Positions 19,360 through 28,779 of a stretch of DNA of 64,000 nt are shown here, in pieces. The notes under the pieces were generated by a model. It was not told the origin of the DNA and ran no database searches. It saw nothing but the letters and a program-made list of their open reading frames with translations. The stretch comes from Bathymodiolus japonicus methanotrophic gill symbiont (lineage in GTDB: Bacteria > Pseudomonadota > Gammaproteobacteria > Methylococcales > Methylomonadaceae): positions 1 to 64,000 of the forward strand of contig NZ_BLYC01000013.1 in NCBI RefSeq assembly GCF_019721995.1. Direction: 5' to 3'. Every line of letters begins with the position of its first letter. Position 1 is the first letter of the stretch. The translations under genes and the position numbers were made by a program.

Positions 19360-20924
19360 ATGTTAATGAATGCCCCAGCCACCTTTATCCAAAGCTATAT
19401 TGACGATTTAAATGATGCGCTCAATCAGCTAAAACCCGGAGCCGCTTTGACACGGATTCAAGCCGCTTGGTTGGGCACTTGTTTAACGTGCATACTGCTA
19501 ATGAACTCTGTTTGCTGGGCTAAGTTTGAGCGAGCAAGCCTTGGAGATTGCAAAGTAGCCGCATTATCCTGGGTGTTTCGTAAAGCAAGTATACCCTGGG
19601 ACTGGTTGCTACGGGTGAGTGTGGTCTTAATTTTAAAACGTTATGGCATTACTGAAGGTGTGTTGGCCTTTGATGAATCAGACCGAGCACGATCTAAGTC
19701 TACAAAACGTATTTATAAGGTTTACAAGCAGAAACACAAAGGCTCCGGCGGGTATGTTAATGGACAAACGATAGTATTATTGCTGCTAGTTACCTCATCC
19801 ATTACAGTGCCTGTCGGTTTTTTCTTTTATATGCCGGATCCAGCCTTAAAGCAGTGGGATAAAGAAGATAAACGGTTGAAAAAGAGCGGTATAGCAAAAA
19901 AAGATCGGCCTATTAAGCCTGAACGTGACAGTGCCTACCCGACCAAAACAGAGATTGCATTAGGCTTATTAAAAGAGTTTAAAGTTGCGCATAGCCTGAT
20001 TAAAATTAAAGGCGTACTGGCTTGATGCGCTGTATGGTGAAAAAGCCTTTATGGACGAAGCCGCTAAAGAATCTGGAGGCTCGCAGGTGATTAGCCAATT
20101 ACGTAAAAACCAAAATATTGAATATAGAGGTAGAATAAGGTCAGTCGAGAGCTACTTTAATTCGATTAACAAAGGCATTGATCAGATAATACGCGTACGT
20201 GGCGGCAAAGAGATTAAAGTGACTGTCAGCAGTGCACGATTAAAGGTGAGTTCTCACAGTAAAAAACGCTTTGTCATTGCCTTAAACTCGATGTTCAAGT
20301 TTTCAGCTATAACTGGGCTAAGAAAAGTAAATTTTTCCGGCTTTGTTTTATAAGTGATTGATTTACAATGATGTTGATGCTTTCTTTGTCAGTAAAATTA
20401 TCAATAAAATCAATCAGTTAAAAAACTTGAACATCGAGTTAAAATATGACGGTGAAAACGACTATCGCTATTTAGTGGCGACAGACCTGACTTGGCGCAC
20501 ACAAGATATTATTCAAGCCTATACGTTGAGATGGCTGATTGAGGTTTTCTTTGAGGACTGGAAGCTTTATGAAGGATGGGGGCGTGAGGCCAAACAATTA
20601 GATGAAGAGGGATCAAGCCGTGGCCTGATTCTGAGTCTTTTGTTTGACCATTGCCTTCTCCTTCACCCAGAGCAAATAGCCCGCATTGAAAGCAAACTAC
20701 CTGCGTATACCGTAGGAAGCTTACAGCGCAAGTCTCAAATGGATGTACTGCTTGAGTTCATCACGTCATTGCTAGAGTTTCCAGATCCTGGTGATAAGCT
20801 GAAAGAGTTAGGTGAATTAATAAAGGATGTGTTTCAACTGATGCCATCAGGAAAACATATGATTGGCAGAGATTTAGGGCGCTTAGAGCCAACACCATCA
20901 TTAAAGTATTGTTCTGCTGGGTGA
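19360..20924 (+). pseudogene. IS4-b transposase, frameshifted and MITE-interrupted
   Basis: IS4-family DDE enzyme, about 468 residues when repaired. LAFDESDRARSK and the YTLRWLIEVFFEDWK (Y-2-R-3-E-6-K) signature are visible. An extra T at about 20023 (GGCTTGATGCGC against GGCTGATGCGC at 60411) breaks the frame, and the MITE at 20286-20439 breaks it again. Confidence 0.9.
20286..20439. repeat. 154-bp MITE of the IS4-b family, copy 2
   Basis: Same 18-bp ends as IS4-b. Inserted inside the IS4-b transposase gene itself, flanked by TAA duplications (20283-20285, 20440-20442). The empty site CCTTAAAATATG is at about 60672. Confidence 0.92.
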
Positions 20925-21404
20925 AGGTAAGAGTTTGATGGCAATGGGATGGAAAAACTTGAACATCGAGTTATAAATACGTTTTGTAGACTTAGATCGT
21001 GCTCGGTCTGATTCATCAAAGGCCAACACACCTTCAGTAATGCCATAACGTTTTAAAATTAAGACCACACTCACCCGTAGCAACCAGTCCCAGGGTATAC
21101 TTGCTTTACGAAACACCCAGGATAATGCGGCTACTTTGCAATCTCCAAGGCTTGCTCGCTCAAACTTAGCCCAGCAAACAGAGTTCATTAGCAGTATGCA
21201 CGTTAAACAAGTGCCCAACCAAGCGGCTTGAATCCGTGTCAAAGCGGCTCCGGGTTTTAGCTGATTGAGCGCATCATTTAAATCGTCAATATAGCTTTGG
21301 ATAAAGGTGGCTGGGGCATTCATTAACATGGGCTTACACCGATAAAATTACAACAACCTCAGAATACCTGATTTTACCTTCTCAATATCAAAAACTTGAA
21401 CATC

Positions 21405-21687
21405 CGCTTAAAATCAGGGAAACGGAGCCTAAGCGGAGTGATGATTTTTAGTCCCTGGTAGGCGACAGGGCAATTCGCTGATCCGAAGTGCGCTAGTAGC
21501 GCGCGAGGGAGGCAAGAATTGCATTCCGAATAGCCGTCCAGCCATTTGAGGTAGTCTTAACGGAGCAGGGTTTTGTGCGTAGTTGAGACGGACGCAGGGC
21601 GACCAGGGCATCTCCCGTTCGCTGCGTAGGCGAATGAATGTTGGTGACAGGAGTCCCAGAATTTCGTGAGGTAGCATGGCGCGCCTG
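21405..21687 (+). mobile_element. CGCTG element type D, copy 3 (283 bp)
   Basis: Inserted within the last bases of the IS4-b end: GAACATC / GAGT, which reads GAACATCGAGT in every other IS4-b end. No target duplication. Starts CGCTTAAAATC, ends GGCGCGCCTG. Confidence 0.9.
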
Positions 21688-21690
21688 GAG

Positions 21691-22887
21691 TTACAGGCTT
21701 TCAGAAACAGCACAAAAATAGCTTGTTAAATATTCTGTTTCCGAGATTGCCGGATGAATTGGGTGATCAGCTGCCTGCCCACCGGTAGCGACTATGGTTA
21801 AATTTCGATCTATATGTCGTGCTGAAGAGCGTAATATCTCGTGTAAATTCGCCTTGCTTAAATGGTAGGAGCAGGATGCTGACACTAAAATACCGTCTTT
21901 TGCTAATACTTGTAATGCAAGATGGTTAAGCCTGCGGTAGGCTTCATAACCAGTTTTAAAGTCTTTCTTGCGTTTGATTAAAGCCGGAGGATCTAAAATA
22001 ACGATATCAAAGCGCCGCTTTTCCAGACGGGCTTGCTTTAAATAGTCAAACACATCGCTTTGTATAAATTGCATGTTGTCGCTTACTTGATTCAAATGTG
22101 CATTGTGTTCAGCTAATTTAATCGCACCAGCTGAGGCATCAACACAGGTCACCTGTTGAGCGTTGTGTAATGCAGCCGGAATTCCCCAGCCTCCGGTGTA
22201 CGAAAATAAGTCTAATACAGTTTTATCTTTTGCTAGCGGGGCTAACAGAGCGCGGCTACTGCGATGATCATAAAACCAGCCGGTTTTTTGTCCTGCAACA
22301 ATGTCAATTTTAAATTGTGCGTTATTTTCTTCAATAATTAGCTGCTCAGGTATTTCTCCATAAATGCAAACAGACTCTGTAGACAGGCCCTCTAACTCCC
22401 GTTGTGGGTTGTCATTTTTCAGTAAAATAGCTTGTGGTTGTAATAGCTCAATTAAAACTTTGACCAGTGGCTCTTTTTGCCGCTCTATTCCAGCTGTGGT
22501 TATTTGTACTGATAGAACATCCCCAAACCGGTCGATAACCAGACCAGGTAGGCCATCACTTTCACCAAAGATGAGCCGGTAAAATGATTTGTCATAAAAA
22601 CGCTCACGTAAAGCTAGGGCGCGGCTAATACGAGCAGTGAACATTTTAGCGCCTAGTTTGGCACTTGGCTTTTTTGATAATAGCCGGGCACAGACAAGGG
22701 TGCCTGGATTTATATAGGCACTACCCATTATTTGGCCGTTACTTGCGACAATTTTAACCATATCGCCTGGGGCAAATTGATTTAAAGGACTGCGCTGGAT
22801 ATCCACCTCATTACTGAACACCCAAAGGTGCCCTTTGCGTAGGCGTTTATCTTCATTTTTCTTTAGAAATAATTCGGGGTGAGCCAT
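21691..22887 (-). CDS. rlmI: 23S rRNA m5C methyltransferase, RlmI-like
   Basis: 398-residue SAM-dependent methyltransferase of the RlmI family, which methylates cytosine in 23S rRNA. The N-terminal PUA domain begins LFLKKNEDKRLRKGHLWVFS. The Rossmann motif is VLDLFSYTGGWG (about residues 222-233), followed by VILDPPALIKRKKDF and a catalytic-type SCSYHLS near 335. The stop codon borders the IS4-b copy 1 end at 21691, so the 3' flank is foreign but the coding region looks whole. Confidence 0.92.
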   Translation of the reverse strand: MAHPELFLKKNEDKRLRKGHLWVFSNEVDIQRSPLNQFAPGDMVKIVASNGQIMGSAYINPGTLVCARLLSKKPSAKLGAKMFTARISRALALRERFYDKSFYRLIFGESDGLPGLVIDRFGDVLSVQITTAGIERQKEPLVKVLIELLQPQAILLKNDNPQRELEGLSTESVCIYGEIPEQLIIEENNAQFKIDIVAGQKTGWFYDHRSSRALLAPLAKDKTVLDLFSYTGGWGIPAALHNAQQVTCVDASAGAIKLAEHNAHLNQVSDNMQFIQSDVFDYLKQARLEKRRFDIVILDPPALIKRKKDFKTGYEAYRRLNHLALQVLAKDGILVSASCSYHLSKANLHEILRSSARHIDRNLTIVATGGQAADHPIHPAISETEYLTSYFCAVSESL

Positions 22888-23133
22888 AAGATGTTTTTGT
22901 AGTTAAGATCAGGTTGAGTATTATAACCAACCAGGAAATGGGTATGGAATAAATCCATAAATAGTGGAATTTCAAGAAATAAATTAAGTCTTAAACTTAA
23001 GGGTCAAGAAAGATTCATTTTCCTATTTTAACTCTATGCTATAGCCAGAAATATCCTGCTCGGGGACAGTAATATAGAAATCAATATCAGTAGTCGTCAA
23101 GCTATCAATGAGAGTCGTTGAATTTTTACTTAG

Positions 23134-23452
23134 CCCATCTTAGTCACTTTCATCTTTCTAAGCCATTGATTCATCGGTTTAAGCGATTTTTTGTCGAAAA
23201 ATTCTCTTTAAAATCAATGGTGTTTTTTTTGAAAGTTTTGTAGTGCCATTTATATTATTTTTGTCGATAAATTCATTGGCTTTTGTCAAAAAAATCATTA
23301 TTATTTGAGTGTAATTTACATGCGACAAAAATACTCTAAAAAATCCAACGTTTTATACAAAAACACAAAATCTGTAGTGCCAACTGGCTACTTTTTAAAA
23401 TTTCAACCAATTGATTTATAACAACTACATCATCAATAGTGACGAAGATGGG
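23134..23452. repeat. IS5-like 319-bp MITE, copy 2
   Basis: Complete MITE with CCCATCTTAGTCAC / GTGACGAAGATGGG ends and a clean TTAG duplication (23130-23133, 23453-23456) inside the DUF3426 gene. YTAR 4-bp duplications are the habit of the IS5 group of the IS5 family. Confidence 0.9.
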
Positions 23453-23659
23453 TTAGGTATTCCTCGGGAGAGAATGTTCTTTGAGCAAACTGTCCGCCTT
23501 GTAAGTTATGCAGAGATATTTGAATATTTGCTAAGCGCTGGGCAAAGTCAGCATGGTTAATAAAGCTGATTTGTACGCGGTAGTTATTTGCGCTGAGCTT
23601 GTGTATTGCACTGCCGATAGTGGTATATTCGGCAAGATTACGGTATGTCGGTAGAGGAT

Positions 23660-23961
23660 AGCGGGGAGTCGCTATTTTTGCGAAAGCTTGTTTTGGGCAT
23701 CCCAGCCCAAGCAAGCGGCAAAAACTTAACGCGACCACTAATGCCTTCGGCGCCCCAGACGTCCTGCGTACGTGCCACTTCGCCATTACCATCGTAAACT
23801 CGGGGCTGGCTTCGTAACACTCCCTCAAATGACTGGACGGCGTTTCGGAATGCCTTTTATTTTGTCTACACCTACGCTAGCGCTACGATTCCGACAAAAC
23901 AACGGCTCTACGCCTTCTGGGGACTACCAGCCCTCGCTTTCGCTCTCCATGGCTGGCAGCG
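23660..23961 (-). mobile_element. CGCTG element type E, only copy (302 bp)
   Basis: Tail and body match type A (GGGGAGTCGCTATTTTTGCG, TTTTATTTTGTC) but the head is of the type B kind: GACTA, stem CCAGCC, loop, stem GGCTGG, CAGCG. It interrupts the DUF3426 gene, and its removal restores the frame (NKLH/YPLPTYRNL) with no duplicated base. One base of boundary ambiguity. Confidence 0.85.
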
Positions 23962-24298
23962 AATGAAGTTTATTGCTGATTGCACTGAGCCAGGGTCTTA
24001 CGCGTGGATTTTGTGCCAGGGGGTAGCCGGTAAAATAAATAATTTGATAAATAAGCAACACTATTGCTAGTAGGCTCCCAACTACCCAGAGCCTAGAATG
24101 AGGAGTTGAAGGTTTTTGCCAAGGGTATGCTTCGAGAATAATAGTCTCATCTTCTGCGGGAGCTTGATCAGATGCAGAGACGAGTGGGTTAAACTTGTAT
24201 TTGCACTGTGTACAGCTAATCCGCAGGTGTTTTTTTTCAGTTGCCGGTTGCTGATTTTTTGCGGGTGCTTACACTTTGGGCAAAAAGTGTCCATACGC

Positions 24299-25177
24299 CT
24301 ATTTTTTAACTCCGTCCAGGCGACACCAGTCATCTTGAATCACTGCATCACTGATTATGAATCTGGCTTGATAGCATTTGCAAACCTCATCCGCCTGTTC
24401 TTTGAGAACGCCGGATAACACCAGCTGCCCTTGAGGGCGTACCAGGTTGCTAATATTATCCGATAGCTCGATGAGTGGCTGGGCAAGAATATTAGCTAAT
24501 ACTACATCTGCTGCAAAAGATGTAAATTGCTCGGGTAAATAGGTTTTAATTTTAGCGCTGACCTCATTTTTTTGTGCATTGTCAAGTGTGGCTGTTAGAG
24601 CCTGAGGGTCTATATCAATTGCGTGTGCTTCTTTTGCACCCAGTAAAACAGCTGCAACGGCGAGGATGCCAGAGCCACAGCCAAAATCGATGACCGTTTT
24701 TCCGCTAACATCGTTTTTCGCCAGCCATTCTAAACACAGAGCCGTGGTTGGGTGGGTGCCAGAGCCAAAGGCCAGGCCAGGGTCGAGAATTAAGCTTACA
24801 GTTCCAGGTATGGATTGCTCCTGACCTGAAGGATAGACCCATAAACGTTCGCCAAATTGCATAGGCTGGAAGTGCTCCATCCATGCTCTCTCCCAGGTTT
24901 GATCTTGCAGAATTTCAGCATGCCAGTCCTGTAGGGCATGCTCGGCAAATTGCTGGAAAAGCAGAGTCTTGATGATCTCAGGCGTTGCATCAAGTTCATA
25001 CAAGGCGATGGTTTTGGTTCGCCCCCAGATTTTAGTTTCGCCTATATTCGGCTCATAAACGGGTTCGGCATCAGCGTTCATAAATGTGACTGAGACCGCG
25101 CCCAGTTCGCTAAGAAAATCAGAGATATCAGCTGCAGTGTTTGCGTCACTGATCACAGAAATTTGATGCCAGGCCAT
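24299..25177 (-). CDS. prmA: Ribosomal protein L11 methyltransferase
   Basis: SAM-dependent methylation of ribosomal protein L11, cytoplasmic. 292 residues, normal for the family. The N-terminal substrate-recognition domain begins MAWHQISVI; GSGTHPTTALCLEWL and VIDFGCGSGILAVAAVLLGA (about residues 160-180) form the SAM site, and VLANILAQPLIEL is the N-P-P-like active-site strand. It follows accC after a 250-bp repeat-containing gap and precedes the broken DUF3426 gene by 4 bp. Confidence 0.96.
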   Translation of the reverse strand: MAWHQISVISDANTAADISDFLSELGAVSVTFMNADAEPVYEPNIGETKIWGRTKTIALYELDATPEIIKTLLFQQFAEHALQDWHAEILQDQTWERAWMEHFQPMQFGERLWVYPSGQEQSIPGTVSLILDPGLAFGSGTHPTTALCLEWLAKNDVSGKTVIDFGCGSGILAVAAVLLGAKEAHAIDIDPQALTATLDNAQKNEVSAKIKTYLPEQFTSFAADVVLANILAQPLIELSDNISNLVRPQGQLVLSGVLKEQADEVCKCYQARFIISDAVIQDDWCRLDGVKK

Positions 25178-25429
25178 AATAAAGTGATTAGGGTAGGGCG
25201 GACTTCAGTCCGCTAACATGGAAAGAAAATTCATATATTAAGTAGTTGTTAACTGACTATTTTCACCATGAAGCGCATGAAGTTAATGAAGAAGGATGAA
25301 TAAAGCAATGCAGTAAATGTTGTCTTTCAAGTTCTTCATGCCCTTCATGGTGATAATTAAAGGGTATATAGAATGCTGAACTAAATAGGCGGATTAAAGT
25401 CCGCCATACAGTCCATCCAACAGCCTTAC
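25178..25429. repeat. Intergenic palindromes between accC and prmA
   Basis: Two short palindromes (GCGGACTTCAGTCCGC at 25198-25213 and GGCGGATTAAAGTCCGCC at 25388-25405) bracket a larger imperfect inverted repeat (TCACCATGAAGCGCATGAAG from 25265; partner CTTCATGCCCTTCATGGTGA near 25335). No gene is seen. They could act as transcript hairpins or be extragenic repetitive palindromes; GCGGACTTTAGTCCGC recurs at 54581-54596. Confidence 0.7.
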
Positions 25430-26773
25430 TTAGTTCATACCCAGTTTCTTTTCCAGGTAATGGATATTCTGACTGCCAGCTGCAAAAGCACTGTCGGCCA
25501 TAATGTCCTGTTGTAATGGGATATTGGTTTTAATACCATCGATCACCATTTCGCTTAGTGCCGTACGCATACGCGCTATAGCGCTGGCTCTATCATCACC
25601 GTGAGCTATCAGTTTACCAATCATGGAATCATAATAAGGGGGTACTTTATAGCCGTTGTATATATGCGTTTCACAGCGAATTCCAGGGCCCCCAGGCATA
25701 TGGAATAGATCAATAGTTCCTGGGCACGGCATAAAGGTAACCGGGTCTTCTGCATTTAGGCGACACTCAATCGCATGACCCCGTAAAACCACATCATCCT
25801 GAGTAAACGAAAGTGGCTCACCTGCGGCTATACGCAATTGTTCTTTGACGATATCAATTCCGGTAACCATTTCAGTCACAGGATGCTCAACCTGTACGCG
25901 GGTATTCATTTCGATAAAGAAAAACTCGCCTTTCTCAAATAAAAATTCAAATGTCCCCGCACCTAAATAACCGATGTCTCTACAGGCTTGCGCACAGCGC
26001 TCACCAATAAATTTACGTTGCTCTTCGGTAATGCCTGGTGCCGGGGCTTCTTCGACAACTTTTTGGTGGCGACGCTGCATAGAGCAGTCGCGCTCGCCAA
26101 GGTGAACCGCATTACCATGTGAATCAGCAAGAATCTGAATTTCAATATGGCGAGGGTCTTCCAGGAATTTTTCCATATAGACGGTAGAGTTGCCAAAAAA
26201 TGAACCAGCTTCTGATTTGGTTAAGGCAATCGAGCTGATTAAGGCACCTTCGGTATGTACTGTGCGCATTCCACGCCCACCGCCACCGCCAGCCGCTTTA
26301 ATGATAATCGGGTAACCGATTTCTTCTGCCATTTTTAGGTTAGTGGCGTTGTCGTCTCCTAACGGCTCGCCATTGCCGGGAACACAAGGTATACCGGATG
26401 CGATCATCGCTTTTTTAGCTTCGATCTTATCGCCCATAATGCGAATGGTATCTGCCTCAGGACCAACAAAAACAAAGCCGCTTTGCTTAACTTTTTCTGA
26501 AAACTCCGCGCTTTCGGCTAAAAAACCATAGCCTGGATGAATGGCTTCGGCATCGGTAACTTCAGCAGCGCTGATAATTGCAGGGATATTTAAGTAGCTG
26601 TCTGCCGAGGCTGCAGGGCCAATGCAAATGGCTTCATCGGCCAGGCGTACATGCTTTAAATCACGGTCGGCGCTGGAATAAACCGCCACCGTTTTAACGC
26701 CTAATTCACGACAGGCGCGCAAAATACGTAGCGCAATTTCACCGCGATTGGCAATAACAAGTTTATCGAACAT
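25430..26773 (-). CDS. accC: Acetyl-CoA carboxylase, biotin carboxylase subunit
   Basis: ATP-dependent carboxylation of biotin on AccB, first step of fatty acid synthesis. 447 residues, standard length. Visible: [20 protein letters not shown], the glycine-rich ATP-grasp loop [13 protein letters not shown] (about 159-171), [12 protein letters not shown], and the active-site [16 protein letters not shown]. It follows accB by 15 bp in an accBC operon with aroQ upstream. Confidence 0.97.
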   Translation of the reverse strand: MFDKLVIANRGEIALRILRACRELGVKTVAVYSSADRDLKHVRLADEAICIGPAASADSYLNIPAIISAAEVTDAEAIHPGYGFLAESAEFSEKVKQSGFVFVGPEADTIRIMGDKIEAKKAMIASGIPCVPGNGEPLGDDNATNLKMAEEIGYPIIIKAAGGGGGRGMRTVHTEGALISSIALTKSEAGSFFGNSTVYMEKFLEDPRHIEIQILADSHGNAVHLGERDCSMQRRHQKVVEEAPAPGITEEQRKFIGERCAQACRDIGYLGAGTFEFLFEKGEFFFIEMNTRVQVEHPVTEMVTGIDIVKEQLRIAAGEPLSFTQDDVVLRGHAIECRLNAEDPVTFMPCPGTIDLFHMPGGPGIRCETHIYNGYKVPPYYDSMIGKLIAHGDDRASAIARMRTALSEMVIDGIKTNIPLQQDIMADSAFAAGSQNIHYLEKKLGMN

Positions 26774-26788
26774 AGTATGACCCCATTA

Positions 26789-27232
26789 TTATTCTATGAT
26801 GAAAAGTGCTTGATCATACTCAACGGGTTGTGCATTCTCGATTAGGATTTGCTTGATCACGCCAGTTTTATCAGCTTCAATCTGGTTAAGGATTTTCATT
26901 GCTTCGATAATGCAAAGCGTATCACCTTCTTTAATCGATTGTCCGACTTCTACAAAGGGAGCCGAGCCAGGTGATGCCGAGCGATAGAATGTACCGACCA
27001 TAGGCGACTTAACCGCATGCCCTGATGGCTCGCTAGCTGCGGGCTCACTTGCCGCTGCTGCTGGTGCCGCGATCGCAGCAGGTGCGGCAGCAATGGCAAC
27101 CGGAGCAGCTGGGGCGACTGCTGATGAGTAGCGGTTAATACGTACCGACTCTTCGCCTTCGGTAATTTCGATTTCAGCGATGTCGGATTCTTCAATAATT
27201 TCGATTAGTTTTTTTATTTTTCTAATATCCAC
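26789..27232 (-). CDS. accB: Biotin carboxyl carrier protein of acetyl-CoA carboxylase
   Basis: 147 residues: short N-terminal segment, long Ala/Pro-rich flexible linker (about 35-68), and C-terminal biotinyl domain with the biotinylated lysine in [15 protein letters not shown]. It carries carboxybiotin from AccC to the carboxyltransferase. Three bases separate it from aroQ, so the two are cotranscribed. Confidence 0.97.
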   Translation of the reverse strand: MDIRKIKKLIEIIEESDIAEIEITEGEESVRINRYSSAVAPAAPVAIAAAPAAIAAPAAAASEPAASEPSGHAVKSPMVGTFYRSASPGSAPFVEVGQSIKEGDTLCIIEAMKILNQIEADKTGVIKQILIENAQPVEYDQALFIIE

Positions 27233-27235
27233 GAT

Positions 27236-27682
27236 TTATTTTCTCTCGAGTAGTGTCTGATGTGCAGCCTGTAGGGCCAGTTCGTATCCATTTGCTCCAA
27301 GCCCACAGATAACCCCTTCTGCAATATCAGAGAAGTAGGAGTGCTTACGAAACGGCTCCCGGGCGTGAACATTGGATAAATGGACTTCTATAAAAGGAAT
27401 TTTTGTTGCTAATAAAGCATCACGAATCGCGACGCTGGTATGCGTAAATGCAGCAGGATTGATAATAATAAAATCCACCTGATCGGCAAAAGCCTGGTGA
27501 ATCAATTCAACAATCTCATGCTCGGCATTATCTTGGTGAAAACTTAAGCTATGTCCTGCTTTGCTAGCGAAGGATTCAACGCTCGCTTGAATGTCAGCCA
27601 GGGTTTTATTGCCATACTGATCCGGCTCCCGAACACCGAGTAGGTTGAGGTTTGGACCATTGAGAACTGTAATTTTAGCCAT
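27236..27682 (-). CDS. aroQ: Type II 3-dehydroquinate dehydratase
   Basis: Third step of the shikimate pathway, dodecameric cytosolic enzyme. 148 residues. Signature residues visible: [17 protein letters not shown] (catalytic Tyr), [41 protein letters not shown]. First gene of aroQ-accB-accC; the tlpA C-terminal fragment ends about 140 bp upstream. Confidence 0.97.
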   Translation of the reverse strand: MAKITVLNGPNLNLLGVREPDQYGNKTLADIQASVESFASKAGHSLSFHQDNAEHEIVELIHQAFADQVDFIIINPAAFTHTSVAIRDALLATKIPFIEVHLSNVHAREPFRKHSYFSDIAEGVICGLGANGYELALQAAHQTLLERK

Positions 27683-27920
27683 TCTGTACGTTGTTTTTTA
27701 TTATTTTACGTAAAGTTTCACCAATTTTCCCTAATTTGCAGGGTTTTGTCCAGATATATGTTTTTTAGCAACAGTTCACGACAAAACTACGGTTTTTTTA
27801 CTACTTAATCGTGTGATGATTTAGGGCGTAGCGCTTAATAATGGCTTAATCAGCTCGCGTAAACGCTGTCCGGATAACTCGCCCTGCTGATAATAAATAA
27901 TTTCGTAACTACTCAGCGTA

Positions 27921-28534
27921 CGCTTAAAATCAGGGAAACGGAGCCTAACCCATCTTCGTCACTTTCATCTTTCTAAGCCATTGATTCATCGGTTTAAGCG
28001 ATTTTTTGTCGAAAAATTCTCTTTAAAATCAATGGTGTTTTTTTTGAAAGTTTTGTAGTGCCATTTATATTATTTTTGTCGATAAATTCATTGACTTTTG
28101 TCAAAAAAATCATCATTATTTGAGTGTAATTTACATGCGACAAAAATACTCTAAAAAATCCAACGTTTTATACAAAAACACAAAATCTGTAGTGCCAACT
28201 GGCTACTTTTTAAAATTTCAACCAATTGATTTATAACAACTACATCATCAATAGTGACGAAGATGGGCTAAGCGGAGTGATGATTTTTAGTCTCTGGTAG
28301 GCGACAGGGCAATTCGCTGATCCGAAGTGCGCTAGTAGCGCGCGAGGGAGGCAAGAATTGCATTCCGAATAGCCGTCCAGCCATTTGAGGTAGACTTAAC
28401 TGAGCAGGGTTTTGTGCGTAGTTGAGTAGTTGAGACGGAAGCAGGGCGACTAGGGCATCTCCCATTCGCTGCGTAGGCGAATGAATGTTGGTGACAGGAG
28501 TCCCAGAATGTTGTGAGGTAGCATGGCGCGCCTG
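27921..28534 (+). mobile_element. CGCTG element type D, copy 2 (interrupted by MITE)
   Basis: CGCTTAAAATC at 27921 to GGCGCGCCTG ending at 28534, with the 319-bp MITE at 27949-28267. It lies between the IS66 terminal repeat and transposase leader, as in IS66 copy 1. Confidence 0.87.
27949..28267. repeat. IS5-like 319-bp MITE, copy 3
   Basis: Clean CTAA duplication (27945-27948, 28268-28271) inside the type D element. The empty site GAGCCTAAGCGG is seen in other copies. Ends CCCATCTTCGTCAC / GTGACGAAGATGGG. Confidence 0.93.
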
Positions 28535-28779
28535 AATAATTAAAAAAGTTCTTGACAGGGTTTTAGTCTGGTTTTTGTGATTTTTAGTAAACTGCCCAAC
28601 AGTCGATTAATCCACGCTTTATTGCTTCTATCGCTATAGTCATCACAAAATGTCCCCTTAAACATCTACGACCTCGAAGGACTTTTTTATTCGCCTTACA
28701 ATCGCTTAAAACAAGGAAAATTCGGGATTTAAAACCCATGAGATAATAAGCCTGTCCTTAAAGCAATACAGGTTACCTT

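Larger units (their letters stand above)
19281..20971 (+). mobile_element. IS4-b copy 2, complete ends
   Basis: From ACTCGATGTTCAAG to CTTGAACATCGAGT, flanked by TAT on both sides within IS4-b copy 1 (empty site CCTTATAAATACG at about 41530). Without its internal 154-bp MITE and duplicated triplet the element is 1534 bp, the same as copy 3. Confidence 0.92.
17249..21691 (-). mobile_element. IS4-b copy 1, scattered by nested insertions
   Basis: Minus-strand IS4-b whose pieces lie at 17249-17273, 17534-17896, 19019-19280, 20972-21404 and 21688-21691. It is interrupted by type B copy 4 (with loss of about 33 bp), an IS30 (with loss of about 170 bp), a second IS4-b and a type D element. Its transposase start (MLMNAPATF) lies at about 21329. 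The 5' end abuts the rlmI stop codon. Confidence 0.85.
23023..24294 (-). pseudogene. DUF3426 zinc-ribbon membrane protein, broken in three ways
   Basis: Starts at ATG 24294, 4 bp after prmA, with a zinc ribbon (CPKCKHPQKISNRQL...CTQCKYKF) readable only with a frameshift at the A-run near 24226-24235. A hydrophobic segment (VVGSLLAIVLLIYQIIYF) and the DUF3426 C-terminal domain follow. A CGCTG type E element interrupts it at 23660-23961 and a 319-bp MITE at 23134-23452. The last part (SKNSTTLIDSLTTTDIDFYI to GYSIELK, stop 23023) lies beyond the MITE. Removing both elements rejoins the frame. DUF3426 genes usually follow prmA. Confidence 0.85.
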
